Positions 22,080 through 32,625 of a DNA stretch of 64,000 nt are shown here, one piece after another; position 1 is the first letter of the stretch, and the number at the start of each line of letters is the position of its first letter. The DNA comes from Trichobilharzia szidati. Its lineage: Eukaryota; Platyhelminthes; Trematoda; Strigeidida; Schistosomatidae. Location of the stretch: assembly GCA_944472155.2 (NCBI GenBank), contig OX235279.1, forward strand, positions 161,470,199 through 161,534,198, written 5' to 3'. The position numbers and the translations under genes are program-made. Below the pieces are notes generated by a model. That model was given only the letters and a program-made list of their open reading frames with translations, was not told where the DNA came from and made no database searches.

Positions 22080-23510
22080 TGGCAGTCAAATCTCTACCAC
22101 ATCAAATTCATCGAATATGCTGAAAATGCCTTCGACGGCGTTGACCTCGAAGTAATACGGAAACTACTTCAACACTACAAAGGTGCCCAAATCTTTATTA
22201 ACCTCATTTAACGAAGCCTTTAAAGTGAAGACAGGAGTTAGACACATCCACTGCCTACTATCACCAATTGCATTAATAATTGAGGCAGATTGGATCATGT
22301 GAGGCTACAAGGGTATTTTGGACCACCACGAAAAGGATCAGACGCATGACACTAGGGACTAACCAGTGTCCAATCAAAGTATCCTTGACAGTGCTACAAG
22401 AGGCCAATTGTCAGCCCGAACAGCTCAGTGGTAACGTCTCTGACCACAGGCGAACTGGGTAACATGGGTTCGAATCTCAGGATGGACATTAGTCTCTCCA
22501 AGAGCGCCGACTAATCAGTGCCAATAAATACGAAACCCAAATCCAAGGCTACCTGTGGCCGACTGCCTGCAACCATATAATAGTAGCAATTCAAAGTGCA
22601 CTAGGATATCAAGCCACCTAGTACGGTATTTGCCATATTACAAACTGGACTGATAGAACGCAATCCTCACCAGAAGAAGCACTAGATACATGACACTAGT
22701 TACTGAATAGAGTCATATCAAAGATCTGGACTTCATTGAAGATTTATGTCTAGTGTCACAAAAACTCGAAGATCTACAGTAGAAAAACAAGTTGGAAGGA
22801 CTGATGGTAGGCAGCAAAGACAGGGCACTTCAAGGAAAATTTAGAGAAGACAGAGGTGACGATGATAACCAAAAAACTGTAACAAGAACCACTTACGATA
22901 GCCTGGAGGAATTCGAATGAGCTCACTTCGTTTCATTTACACAGGCAGTATCGTTGCAATTAAAGGTGGCTACACGGATGAAAGTATCAAAACCATGATC
23001 GGAAAGACAAGACAGACTCCTTCGTTACTCTGAAATCAGCTTAGACATATCCCCTGCCTAACATAAACGACAAAATTCGGATACTCGACACCAATGTTGA
23101 GTCAGTTAATTCTTGTATACAGCGTCACGAAAATCATTTTCATCAGGCTACTGCAGACTTTTACCAACAACTACCTCCTTCGATGGCTCCATACTGAAGA
23201 TCAAGTAGCCAGCCAGAAACACTTAGTAACAAGAAACTCTGGCGGGGAAAGAACCATTGAAGAACCTTTTACTCAGTGGATATGTAAACGAAAATGGAAG
23301 TAGATCAGATACACGCTTAGGAGACCATCAGGTCCAAGCTGGAAACTACGAGTTAGGCGACCAAAGGTGACATGGAGGAGATCATGTGAGGAGATGAGGG
23401 TCTATAGGCATTAACGTGGCAAGTTAAAGAAAAGTGCAGAGGACGTAATGGAGGTGGGCCGTTGAATCTCAGTGTTCTATTTGAAACCCAAGGGAATATT
23501 AATAATAATA
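22080..23510 (+). mobile_element. RTE-clade LINE copy, interrupted by a SINE
   Basis: Broken plus-strand frames include IKFIEYAENAFDGVDLEVI near 22100-22160 (motif A: FEKAFDGVD in the copy at 36945-38640), VKTGVRH near 22225 (motif B), and later GCYTDESIKTMIGKTRQ and a 3' end with GGAGATCATGTGAGGAGATGAGGG. The 3' end lies near 23500 with an (AAT)n tail. A tRNA-headed retroposon (about 22346-22724) splits it between motif B and the post-catalytic part. Many stops show an old copy. Confidence 0.75.
22346..22724 (+). mobile_element. Retrozyme-like SINE, family B
   Basis: A tRNA-like head (about 22408-22480: AGCTCAGTGGTAACGTCTCTGACC, B box GGTTCGAATCTC) is followed by a hammerhead relic (CTAATCA... 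TACGAAACC) and a tail. An imperfect direct repeat of about 35 bases starts the element (22346-22380, ATGACACTAGGGACTAACC) and ends it (22690-22724, ATGACACTAGTTACTGAAT), about 344 bp apart. That suggests a circularly permuted or tandem unit. The family also occurs at 31055-31229 (minus) and 59657-60152. Confidence 0.65.
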
Positions 23511-24144
23511 CCTTAACCCTCAAAGAGAATACTTATTAATGCTTTTTTTCTCAGGCTGTCTAGTTGTTCACCTTACATATTAATATATATATATATTTCT
23601 CCACATAAGCAGGTGAACTTGTCAGCGCACATAGAGGTTCCACAGATCTGGATGTGTTGCTTATCTTTTGCCTCAGCAATTAATGTTTATTGTCACCAGG
23701 AAAGTGATAAACAACAGTGGGTAACAGTATAAGTCCGCTTTTTATGGCTAAGCAATATTTCATATATACATATATAGATTTAACCTGATTGGATAAGTTT
23801 TTGATTGGTTTATATATGGCTTAATTTTCTGAGGGAATGATCTCGATATCATACAACCAACCGGATTTAATTTTTTATTCATAAATGGTTTAAATTTGTG
23901 ACGTACTTCTGTAAATATGATAAACCATGTACTTTATGTCTATCTCAGTGTCGGCAGTTGGTTAAAATTTCGTGTTCTGAAGGCTCCTTCTAGTCTAATA
24001 ACAGTTAATGACATAATATATTACAGTGACGGGGGAATATCACTTTTTAACAGTTCTTGGTGGATTTATTTTCTAACCAGATGTTTTTATTTAATTTTTG
24101 GCATTTCATATTGCTATTAACCATCGATGGTGTGTTCTTTTCAG

Positions 24145-24240
24145 ACAGACACAAGTCTATCCTAGAAACTGTGGCTAGAAACACCGGACTGATTGTTCCC
24201 TTGACAACTGCACTTAAAAATCCATCCATATGGTCAAAAT
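24145..24240 (+). CDS. Candidate upstream exon of the synaptotagmin-like gene
   Basis: A pyrimidine-rich acceptor (GTGTTCTTTTCAG) precedes an open 96-bp stretch encoding DRHKSILETVARNTGLIVPL and TTALKNPSIWSK, followed by a good donor, GTAGGT. It begins with two leading bases and ends in phase 1. That is exactly the phase needed by the exon at 32309 (which begins with two leading bases), joining through a serine codon. It lies outside recognisable repeats. No homology to synaptotagmin N-termini is seen, so membership of the gene rests on phase and splice signals only. Confidence 0.35.
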
Positions 24241-24394
24241 GTAGGTGTAGATTGTTGCTTTGAATGGGTGGAAAGGCCACAAGTTGAATGCGACTTTAAC
24301 TTTGTTTCTTGATATTATTTGTGTGTCTGTTTTAAGAACAATAACCGCTGTAGTTTTGCTGCCTATAGTTGAGACGGTACTACTGAGGTGAAGT

Positions 24395-24550
24395 AAGTGA
24401 AGTGAAGGGACTTCCCCTGTTGGTTGGCCAGCTATCTTCACCACTACCTATCTTCTCTGTGTTCATCACTTGAAACATCCTGTGTTCACTGCCAGCCAGC
24501 CAGACTCTTCTGGCAACTTGTTCGTCTTCGCCACACTTTCTAGAGCCTTA
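24395..24550 (-). mobile_element. Short RTE-clade LINE fragment
   Basis: TTGGTTGGCCAGCTATCTTCACC and CTATCTTCTCTGTGTTCA with CTGGCAACTTGTTC match minus-strand blocks of the RTE copies at 31237, 36945 and 56270. It is a short relic with no frame. Confidence 0.5.
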
Positions 24551-24814
24551 TAGCCATTTCAGCAATACAAATTCCTGTCCCATCTCTCTCTCTCCCTACA
24601 TATGGTTTGCAGTATTATCTAGTCGACTGACATGAAAAATATTATTTGCTCACGGTGAGTAAGCAGCCTTGTCTTACTCTTCGCTTTACTTGAAAGGCGG
24701 GTTTAAGTGATTTCTGCCTTTTGAATCACTTTATATACGCCAAAATCATCACTCAGCTATTGAATAGAATCATGGCACTGCATGATGTTTCCTTTCTCAG
24801 AAATGCTTATTATT

Positions 24815-25695
24815 TATTTATTATTGTTCTCTTGAGTTCTGAGTGTAGCATAGCGCTTCAATAGTATGTCCCCATTTTGTTCTCTTCTCTGCTGTCCTCT
24901 TGAGTTGACTGGCTCCACAACAGCACATAGTCTTTCATCTCCTCTTCCTTCTCACTACACGATATCCTCCACTTCACTCTCAAACCGATGACCAACTCGC
25001 CGTATCTCATTTTGGTTCCACTCGAGAGATGACCCGAGTGGCGCGCGGTGTTATTCGATGGTTTCCGCAAAGTGTGCTCAATCCATCTATTTTTCAACGG
25101 AACATCTGTTGAAAGACGGGTTCTTGGTTAGTTTGTTCCCATAGTTCTGGTTAGCTGGCCATTTGATTTTCAATATGGAGCCAGTGAATGAGGCAGCTGC
25201 TGTTGGAAATACTTTTCGTGATGCGCTGGACAAGTTCCTGACCAATACAGAAGAAATGAATGACTGCTTTAACATTCGAGTTGCATTATTTATGCTGAGC
25301 AGTGAGGACTTCTTGGCTCATTTCAGAATGATGAGTGTGTAACTTACCATTCCGATTCTAGCTAGTTTCCATAACGTCACCCGTGCCGCTGAATATATAG
25401 TTGAAATGATGCTTCCTGGCTGGATAAGTGAAAGAAGTAAACCCTTTCTAATTCCTCCTGTTGATGGATAGCTGGTTGCTTGGTTATCTTCATCACCTCC
25501 ATCTTCTAAACGTTCACTTGAAGTCATGTTTTCGCTTCTAGCCTATTCTCCCAACTTGTTTGTTTTCACCTGTACATCTCTGAGTTTTGTGTGACACTAA
25601 ACATTAATCATGCATGCGCAAAATCCAGATCATCTAGAATCTTTCCTATCGGCCCAGCGAATTCCCGCCTTCTCATTCCACACAGCCGAGACCTG
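24815..25695 (-). mobile_element. 5'-truncated RTE-clade LINE
   Basis: On the minus strand, frames 24858-25097 and 25087-25275 give RWIEHTLRKPSNN, HLSSGTKMRYGELV and RISCSEKEEEMKDY. These are the C-terminal text of RTE proteins, with the upstream block (25440-25640) from the post-catalytic region. The 3' end lies near 24815, where a TTATT-rich repeat (the plus-strand view of the tail) borders it. No catalytic motif remains. Confidence 0.7.
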
Positions 25696-25944
25696 TGCAT
25701 ACGTAAGCAAATAATTCGACCACTTCTACTCTCATGGTAGCAAGGATGTTGTCAACTTCGACTGACTCGATTTTCGCTTGTTGCTTCGTTTCTCTGGCTC
25801 CTTAGTACTCCTAATTAATTCCATTTTCTCTTTCTTTTGTCTTTCGATCCATGATTACAACTCACTTGATTGTTAAATTATCCACCTATATACAGAACTG
25901 CCCTCATCTTACAAATACACCAATGCCAACAACTTGCATTATGA

Positions 25945-26230
25945 CAAAGATATATCAATTTTGCGAGTACCCTCTCTAATCGAAAATAGATTATACATAA
26001 ATTCACACTTACAGCTAAGGCGTAGGGGGGAAATGAACTCGCAGGAAGCAGAGGTAGAGGGAAACTTCGTTGAACTAAGTGTTTTGTTTTCATCTAAATA
26101 ATGTCTGGATGGAGATTATTCATCGCTGTTTCTTTAAGTCTCTCATTTATTCGTCTACAGTACTGTTGCATTCCTTGAACTTATGTGACGCATATATACA
26201 TATATACGTAGGTATGTATCAAGTTGACTG
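25945..26230 (+). repeat. Repeat Y, copy 1
   Basis: Near-parallel text occurs at 27505-27775. Both have GATTATACATAAATTC.CACTTA, GAAATGAACTCGCAG.AAGCAGAG, TTCG.TGAACTA and ATGTCTGGATGG. A reverse-complement relative lies near 56830-56920. It is probably the 3' tail of another Penelope-like lineage, duplicated about 1.5 kb apart. No gene is present. Confidence 0.65.
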
Positions 26231-26639
26231 ACTGTGTTTCAGTTTTATTTGGACTTCTCGTCAAGTCAATCAATTATCTTGTAACATCACGGCACACAAT
26301 TTACTTATTTAATTCTATTTTAGATTCAACCTTCCACAAATCCTTTCTCTATCACGTAAATATTGTCTTCCAATAAAACGTGTAGTGCCACATGTCTTTG
26401 GAAATATTCCACTTTGTTGGGGTATGAAAATGCACTATGTGCACATACATAAATTGCGATTGTGCAGCTTGGTAATGATAACGGTGAAAATGAGGGATTA
26501 ACTATCCTCGTTGAACCTCTGTTCTTTCATAAACAAATAATGGTTGACCATCATCTCTGAAAGATAACGTCAACTACACTACTCACATGAAATGCAACTA
26601 GAAATTTATCCATCAGTGGGACCCCTCATTTCTAGATTC
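26231..26639. other. Unassigned DNA
   Basis: AT-rich sequence between repeat Y copy 1 and an RTE fragment. Nothing was recognised. Confidence 0.35.
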
Positions 26640-27130
26640 ACATTGTGAACACCAATGTTAAGTCAGTCAGTCAGTCAGTTAGCCGGCCAGTCACCACTTC
26701 CAACTGCCTAAGAAATCTGCTGTGGAATAATTAAGATCAGACAGTCGGCTGGACAGAAAGGATTACCAACTCCTCCAGCGAACGGAACAATAAGGAAACT
26801 GTTGTCTACTCAGTAAATATTCCGACGACAAAAGTGAAGATGTATGTGTGAATGGATGGATGGATGGATAAGAAATACCCTTAGGAGACTGTTGAGAGTG
26901 ACGTCGTACGCCTATCTGGAAGGCCGTTGAGAAAGACCGGAATGAGGGCAGGACGACTTTGGCGTAGGTCGAAGTGTGAGGGACGCTAGGGGAGGAGATC
27001 GTGTTCTGTAAATGAGAACAGGCTGAAATGGAGATGTTCCCTACTTGAGAACCTATATTCCACTCGGAATTCAAGGGAATCATGAAAATACGCATCACGA
27101 CACTCTGGAAATAAGAACCTGGACATAACG
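26640..27130 (+). mobile_element. Decayed RTE-clade LINE 3' fragment
   Basis: CACCAATGTTAAGTCAGTCAG, then a GGAT tetranucleotide run (26853-26869), CCCTTAGGAGACTGTTGAG and GGGGAGGAGATCGTG follow the order of the 3' part of RTE copies. Frames are destroyed. Confidence 0.5.
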
Positions 27131-27504
27131 AAAAGCATAACACTCAACAAGAGGACGACAAGTCTTAATAGCATCAGAGTGCAAACAGTTAATCCCAGGA
27201 ATGTTAGTGAAATAGTCCAAAGGAATTCACTCTCATCTCATATAATCAAGCCTAAATAAACAGTTCTCTTTAATTTAGATTGGCAGCGATGATGTGTTTT
27301 CATGTCGCTTACTAGAGATACCTTAAATGTATAACCACTGGATGGAAATCAGTCAGAATTGACCAAAAACTGACATCAGATGTAGAACCATTGACTCCCT
27401 GTTAAAAGTAACCCAGGATTGAATTCCTCCGTCCTATTAGCCTACTGGTCGCCAACGAGTTCGCATTGAGTGTTACGGTGAACGACGACAATAAATCATC
27501 AATG

Positions 27505-27775
27505 TCGCTACTACCCTCTCTTATTGAAAATTGATTATACATAAATTCGCACTTAAAGCGAAGGAGGGAGAAATGAACTCGCAGAAAGCAGAGATGGAGG
27601 AACACTTCGCTGAACTACATGTTTTATTTTTATCAATGATGTCTGGATGGGAATTATTCATCGCTGATTCCTCAAGTCTCTCGGTTATTCACCTAAACTA
27701 CAGTTGCATTATTTGTACTTATGCGACGCATGTATATATACATGTATCAAATTCATTGATGGTCATTAAATCCGA
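27505..27775 (+). repeat. Repeat Y, copy 2
   Basis: This is the second copy of the repeat at 25945-26230, in the same orientation, with only scattered differences. The pair frames an RTE fragment. Confidence 0.65.
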
Positions 27776-28329
27776 AATCAATCAATCAGTCAATCTCCAC
27801 TGCAAACCTAGATTTCCTCGATGGCGTGGAATTTAAAACTGATCCACATTTACAACTTACATTGATAACTTCATGGTAACTTCCATGAACAACGCTTGTT
27901 ACAAGGTGCATCCTCCTACTGACTGCTTACAAGCATGAAACGACAGTCAGAATACACGCTATCAGGCACCAAATCACCTCGAGAATAGACAACTGTCCTA
28001 AATGTGAGCACAGATAAATACATCGCATCTCAAACACATCTGCTTCACCGCACTCACGTCAAGGTAATCACAACTATCTCAAAATTCGATCCTTACATTC
28101 AGAGCATTGAAAGTCAGTATTACAACTTGATTATGGGGTAAAAGGTAGACTACCTAATATCGCGTCATCCTCAACAATGTGGATCTACCACGACCTTACT
28201 GTTCCTGTGAAGGCAGTTATACGTATCGGGGCTATTATTTTAGATATGTTCATTATCTCATTTCTGCAAACACTCTGTAACCTGCATGGAGCGATTATTC
28301 AGACAGAGACAGACAGCATCTCCTCTTAG
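27776..28329. other. Unassigned DNA
   Basis: No recognised gene or family. Confidence 0.35.
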
Positions 28330-28515
28330 CTCTCTGGCTTGCCTCTCACCCATCGTAAATCCTCAAAGTTAACTCGATGTCTTAACAAGGCATTTGAAGT
28401 TATCCGTTACCTATTTAACCTTACAAATTCCTCTTTGACATATACCTGGCTGAAGCCATCGTAGTTCACCTCAAGATAAGCCAAACCTGTGTACATATGT
28501 TCGACAAAATCTCAT
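28330..28515 (+). mobile_element. Penelope-like C-terminal relic
   Basis: KAFEVIRYLFNLTNSSL (about 28390) and TWLKPSIVVHL-like text (about 28450), readable after a frame change, match the KAFKVI... EAIVIH order of the 460-1330 copy. It is a short dead fragment. Confidence 0.45.
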
Positions 28516-28699
28516 GAACTCTAATAACGAAAGCACTCTCCATTTTCAGGCCTCTTCTATGTATTCGAAATCGCCAGCTTCTTCACGAATACTAATAATA
28601 CTAATAACAGCAACAACAACAACAACAAAGTGCCGCAATTTCTGGTTGTGAAACTCCACGAAACTGATGAAAAAAGGCCATATGTCACATCAAAACATT

Positions 28700-28705
28700 T
28701 TTATT
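28700..28705 (-). promoter_or_regulatory. Poly(A) signal of the secreted-protein gene
   Basis: AATAAA on the minus strand, about 45 bases after the stop codon at 28749-28751. The position fits a short 3' UTR. Confidence 0.5.
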
Positions 28706-28748
28706 ACCTCATTCAGTTTAACCTTCTAAAATGGCTTACACAATCAAG

Positions 28749-29786
28749 TTACCCAAATAATCTTCCTATTACATCATTGCGACTTACGTTCAAAAAAAGT
28801 CTAGGATCTCTCGTGTTATTTTGTGGCGTCACCACTTGTCCATATGGTTGTAAATTCGCCCTCACTCCCGGCTCATTGAAGCGCTGAGGTTGATTGGACT
28901 GCATATACTGTCTTACAAAAATAACGTGAGGTTGTTGTCCGAAAATCAAGCTTGATTGAGATAGAGTACCTCGAATTCGCGAGTTCAATGGATATTCCGT
29001 AGACAGTCTGTTATACTGAAGCATATTTGATGATGGCAGTAAAAGTAGTGGGGTTCTTCGCCAATGAGTATCCTGTTCAAACGGTGTATTCAGACCTGTT
29101 GTATATTTTGGATAAAACAGATCCCTCAGATTTTGATATGGTACACCTGTGGCATGTGGTGTGAGCAGTGAGGGAGTTCTCACTGCTGGTGGTGGATGTT
29201 GTTCTGCTGCTGATGTTAATACAGCTTGTCGACCACGATAAAGATCAATTTGTGTCTGCGGATTCCAGATGGGATATTGTTCACGACTCACTTGTTGATT
29301 CACCGATGGACTGTTTTTGAAATGACTACTGTCAGAGTCATCTAAATTACCAGCGAATTTCTCTAATGCCTCCCGTGTAATCCCCGTGGAGATTGGCTGA
29401 GATTGTGGTTGTCTCTGTGTCTGTGATGAGGCTTTATTCTGAGGTGCAGAATACAATGAGGTTCCGTCATCTTTTCCAACAAATTGAAATCCAGTCGGAC
29501 TAAGAATCGTATTCATGACAGGTGTACGCAACACGTCTTGACCAGACAGTGTATTATTTCTCACCGTACCAAGCACACTCACAGATGATTCAGGAATCTC
29601 ACGCCATTCATTCTCGTGTAGTGCGTCAACTTTATTTGATGAGCGGCTTCGATACACTGGATTCGATATTATAATACCAGAACATCCTTGACTGGAAAGG
29701 AGAGGTAGAATCAGAACACACCAGACACCAAGAGAAGTGAACTGTAGCATAGTCTGTTTGCGAAATGAACAAATTGTTGAATTCAT
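28749..29786 (-). CDS. Predicted secreted protein, unknown family
   Basis: A single open frame of 345 residues. A second ATG at residue 13 gives MLQFTSLGVWCVLILPLLSS, a typical signal peptide, so translation may start there (29750) rather than at 29786; either start keeps the signal. The mature part is rich in Gln, Pro, Asn and Ser and has several N-glycosylation sites (NNTL, NNTR, NVSR). It has no membrane span and only one dibasic site (HWRRTP). The C-terminus reads NDVIGRLFG, with a final glycine directly before the stop. No domain was recognised. The length, signal peptide and non-repetitive sequence argue for a real gene. It could be an extracellular matrix, tegument-secreted or peptide-precursor protein; none of these is established. 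Confidence 0.75.
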   Translation of the reverse strand: MNSTICSFRKQTMLQFTSLGVWCVLILPLLSSQGCSGIIISNPVYRSRSSNKVDALHENEWREIPESSVSVLGTVRNNTLSGQDVLRTPVMNTILSPTGFQFVGKDDGTSLYSAPQNKASSQTQRQPQSQPISTGITREALEKFAGNLDDSDSSHFKNSPSVNQQVSREQYPIWNPQTQIDLYRGRQAVLTSAAEQHPPPAVRTPSLLTPHATGVPYQNLRDLFYPKYTTGLNTPFEQDTHWRRTPLLLLPSSNMLQYNRLSTEYPLNSRIRGTLSQSSLIFGQQPHVIFVRQYMQSNQPQRFNEPGVRANLQPYGQVVTPQNNTRDPRLFLNVSRNDVIGRLFG

Positions 29787-30821
29787 TCAATTTTATAATG
29801 ATTCACCAGTCAGTGTGAATAACCTTGAAGTGATGACTACTCAGTCAAAAAAAATAACAGAAATCGATGAAAGTCAGGCTGACATTTCTTATGTCTTTCA
29901 CTAAAGAATCAAGTGAAAAGCAAGTTAAATGCCTAGTGGAGAATATTTTTCCGATTGTGAACATCGCTCAGATTATTGATTGTGTGAATTGTGTTCAATT
30001 TAAAATACTTTCAAATTTAGACATTTAGAGAAGAGAAAGAGAAATCGATTGGTGAAGAAATACATGTAGTCAGAATAGGAGATTTGTGAGGAATTAGATA
30101 AGTAATAATAATAATAATAATAATAGTGATAACGGTAATTTGTTTTGTTGAATTTGGTCATGAACCGACACATTTGTTAGTAAGTGATTCAGCGATTTTT
30201 TCCCACATTTTTTACTCTTCAACAGTTGTACCAACGACCTCACAAGTTATTGACACCAATAATTCCAGGTTATGAGATCCATTAACAGGTTCCTGAAAAT
30301 CTTATCATCTGTATATCCATCTCCAATTCGTAATGAGTTAATGTGAAATGAAATGAAATAGTATTCACGCTTCACTCACCAAATCTCTACCTACACCCTG
30401 TTGTATTTGATTTTAGAACTATCATCTTATCTTTTCCTATTGTGTGGTTGTGTGTAATTGCATCTAGTGGGTGCTATAGCTAAAGAAGTTCTCCAGATTT
30501 CTTATCACATTAGGGTCAACTAATCCAAAGGTTGCTAGGTTTTGTGCTCCGCTAATCTGACTGACATCGTTCAAGTACTTTGACGTGATATACAATGATT
30601 CATACAGGGTTTTAGATGAACGAGACTGTTATGTATAACGGGCTCTACAGGATCCAGCCCTTAACAGAGATACGTTGTTTCTAATTCAGTTTGTGAGTTT
30701 GAATACCACCTAATTTAATTACTGTCTTGTTAAGAATTCTGTATAGGGTTACTGAGGTTCTTTGCTTCTTTATACTACTACTGATAATTTAGATTCTCTG
30801 TTGTTTGTGTTGTCATCCGTT
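29787..30821. other. Unassigned DNA upstream of the secreted-protein gene
   Basis: It holds the presumed 5' UTR and promoter of the minus-strand gene, but no clear promoter motif was seen. An (AAT)n run lies at 30103-30125. No other gene was recognised. Confidence 0.4.
30103..30125. repeat. (AAT)n microsatellite
   Basis: About seven and a half perfect copies of the trinucleotide. Confidence 0.9.
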
Positions 30822-31229
30822 TATTTTTTCCTTCACGTTCCCCAGTGGAACATAGGGATTCAAGCTAGTGGCTTGAAGTTTCTGTAGCAGGGTCTATTTT
30901 ACCGGATGGTATTGCTAGCCTCATGCCCAAGCTTTCCTCTTAACCAGCATTATTTCTGGCTTAGCGAGGTAAAGAAGTGCGTCGGCCGGGGATCGAACCC
31001 CGGACCATGTGCATGGTCGGCGAGCGTCCTAACCGCTATGCCACCAACGCACTATTAGGTGGTTGGAGGCAATCAGCATGAAATCTTACCACTAGGTTTC
31101 GCGCTAGTTGGCATTCGTCAGCAAGGCGTATCTGCAACCACATTGAAAGAACTCATGTCCCTTCTAGGATTCGAACCCACGTCACCCAGTGCTGCAGTTA
31201 GAAACTTTACCACTGAGCTATTCGGGCTC
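30822..31229 (-). mobile_element. Composite tRNA-headed retroposon (family B plus family C)
   Basis: Read on the minus strand, a family B head (CTGAATAGCTC-like text, B box GGTTCGAATCC) and its hammerhead relic (31229 to about 31055) run straight into a family C unit. The family C head (31050-30978) has an acceptor-like 7-bp pairing and B box GGTTCGATCCC, followed by a tail ending in an A-rich stretch at 30833-30822. The whole composite is flanked by GTCATCCGTT at 30812-30821 and 31230-31239, consistent with a single insertion. In family B, CTGACGA (N = C) still fits the hammerhead box and GAAACC follows, but the downstream pairing is lost. Confidence 0.7.
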
Positions 31230-31239
31230 GTCATCCGTT

Positions 31240-31960
31240 GATAGATATCTGTAATAGTCTGCTGGGAATGCTTTCCATGACGCGCACTGCACATCTCTGA
31301 CCCATATAATAGAAGAACTGTCTGACTGACTGACTTAACAATGATATTGAAAATCCAAATCTTGTTCTTTCTCGTGAGCGTGGAAGATTTGTAAATTAAA
31401 TTCAGGGTAATGGATATCTGCTTTGTCTTTCCGATGGATGGCTGACTTTGATATCTTCATCCGTCCCACTGGTTGTAGTTGAAAAGATGTTTCCCCGCGT
31501 TTATGGTAATCGCTGCTGGTTGTCTTTGGTTGGTTGGCTGGTTACGTTCATCACCTCTGTCTTCAAAATGTTCACTTGAAGTCCTGTCTTCGCTTCCAAC
31601 CCAATTCTCCCAACTTATTTTTCTTCACCTTTACATCTCTGAGTTTCTGTGACATTAAACACAAATCATTCACCCGGAATCCGGATCTTCTAGAGTCTTT
31701 CTTATCTGTCCAGGATAATAATATTGTCTTCTCGCTTCCTACGCGATCTGACGCATAATCCATTCCACCACAATTAGGAATATCATCGTTGGTGATAATG
31801 GGCAGCAGCCTTGTCTCACTCGTGTCTTCATTAACTTTAAATACTCCAGTGAGTTTTCCGTTGCTGATAACCTGACATTTGCCGCTGTCATGTGACCAAC
31901 TGTTGCATTAGGTTGATAAGAATTTCGGGCACGTCATACTGCTACACCGAAAATTCTACT
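31240..31960 (-). mobile_element. 5'-truncated RTE-clade LINE
   Basis: Minus-strand blocks match other RTE copies: TTTGATATCTTCATCCGTCCCACTGG (31450-31475), GGTTGGTTGGCTGGTTACGTTCATCACCTC (31527-31557) and CAGTGAGTTTTCCGTTGCTGATAACCTGACA (31848-31878). This covers the region after the catalytic motif. The 3' end is missing. Confidence 0.65.
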
Positions 31961-32118
31961 CTACTAAATTTGCTACTTATATGTGTATTTCAGCATAAAA
32001 TATAACCCCGGACAGGCACTAAATGGATACTTTTATCTGAATGAAGTGGGATTTGTATTTGTTAAATGACTCTGCAAACCTTAAACCCTCTCTTTAACAC
32101 TCAGATTGCTGTTTTATG

Positions 32119-32139
32119 GTGTGTGTGTGTGTGTGTGTG
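32119..32139. repeat. (GT)n microsatellite
   Basis: About ten GT units in the intron just upstream of the exon at 32309. Confidence 0.9.
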
Positions 32140-32308
32140 CGTATTTCTATATTCTGAATTCAATACCTGTAAACACAGTGCTAGTTTTTTTCACGGCTAA
32201 CTGCTTTGTAGATTTCCTGACGGCATTTATTGAATTATCCCACCTGCACAATAGAAGTATTTCCATCTCCTTTTTCCTATCTTTTTTTTCATTTTTTTCC
32301 CTTACCAG

Positions 32309-32625
32309 CAGCAGACGATATTAGCGATTCAAGTTCTGACAGTTTACAGAACACAAAACAGAATACAAAATTGAATAAAAAGGCGAAGAATGCGTCGTCA
32401 ACAGATGTCATTGATGATGGAAAGCCGAAAATTTTACCTTTGGAAGAATATGCTGCCGAACTAAAAAGAATGACAAGTGAAGTAGACTCGATGGATGAGG
32501 ATTCAGACGGTGGAGAGGGGTATTATTCTGGTGAAGACAAGCAAGATATTTTAAGTGGAGATGATCACCATGATTGTGGTTATGATCACGATGATGACGA
32601 TGATATTCAGTCATTTATTTTACCG
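32309..32625 (+). CDS. SYT14/SYT16: Synaptotagmin-like gene, acidic linker exon
   Basis: Acceptor TTCCCTTACCAG (two further CAG triplets at 32312 and 32315 allow NAGNAG variation) and donor CCG|GTTAGT. It begins with two leading bases, so an upstream exon ending in phase 1 is required. It encodes DDISDSSSDSLQN, ILPLEEYAAELKRM and acidic runs (SMDEDSDGGEGYYSGED and DHDDDDDIQ). This is the cytosolic linker between membrane span and C2A. Low-complexity Asp runs are encoded by GAT repeats. Confidence 0.8.

Noticed and set aside
30978..31050. Functional tRNA gene
   Set aside because: Acceptor-like ends pair and a B box is present, but no 7-base anticodon loop on a proper stem can be drawn, and the same head recurs with SINE tails.
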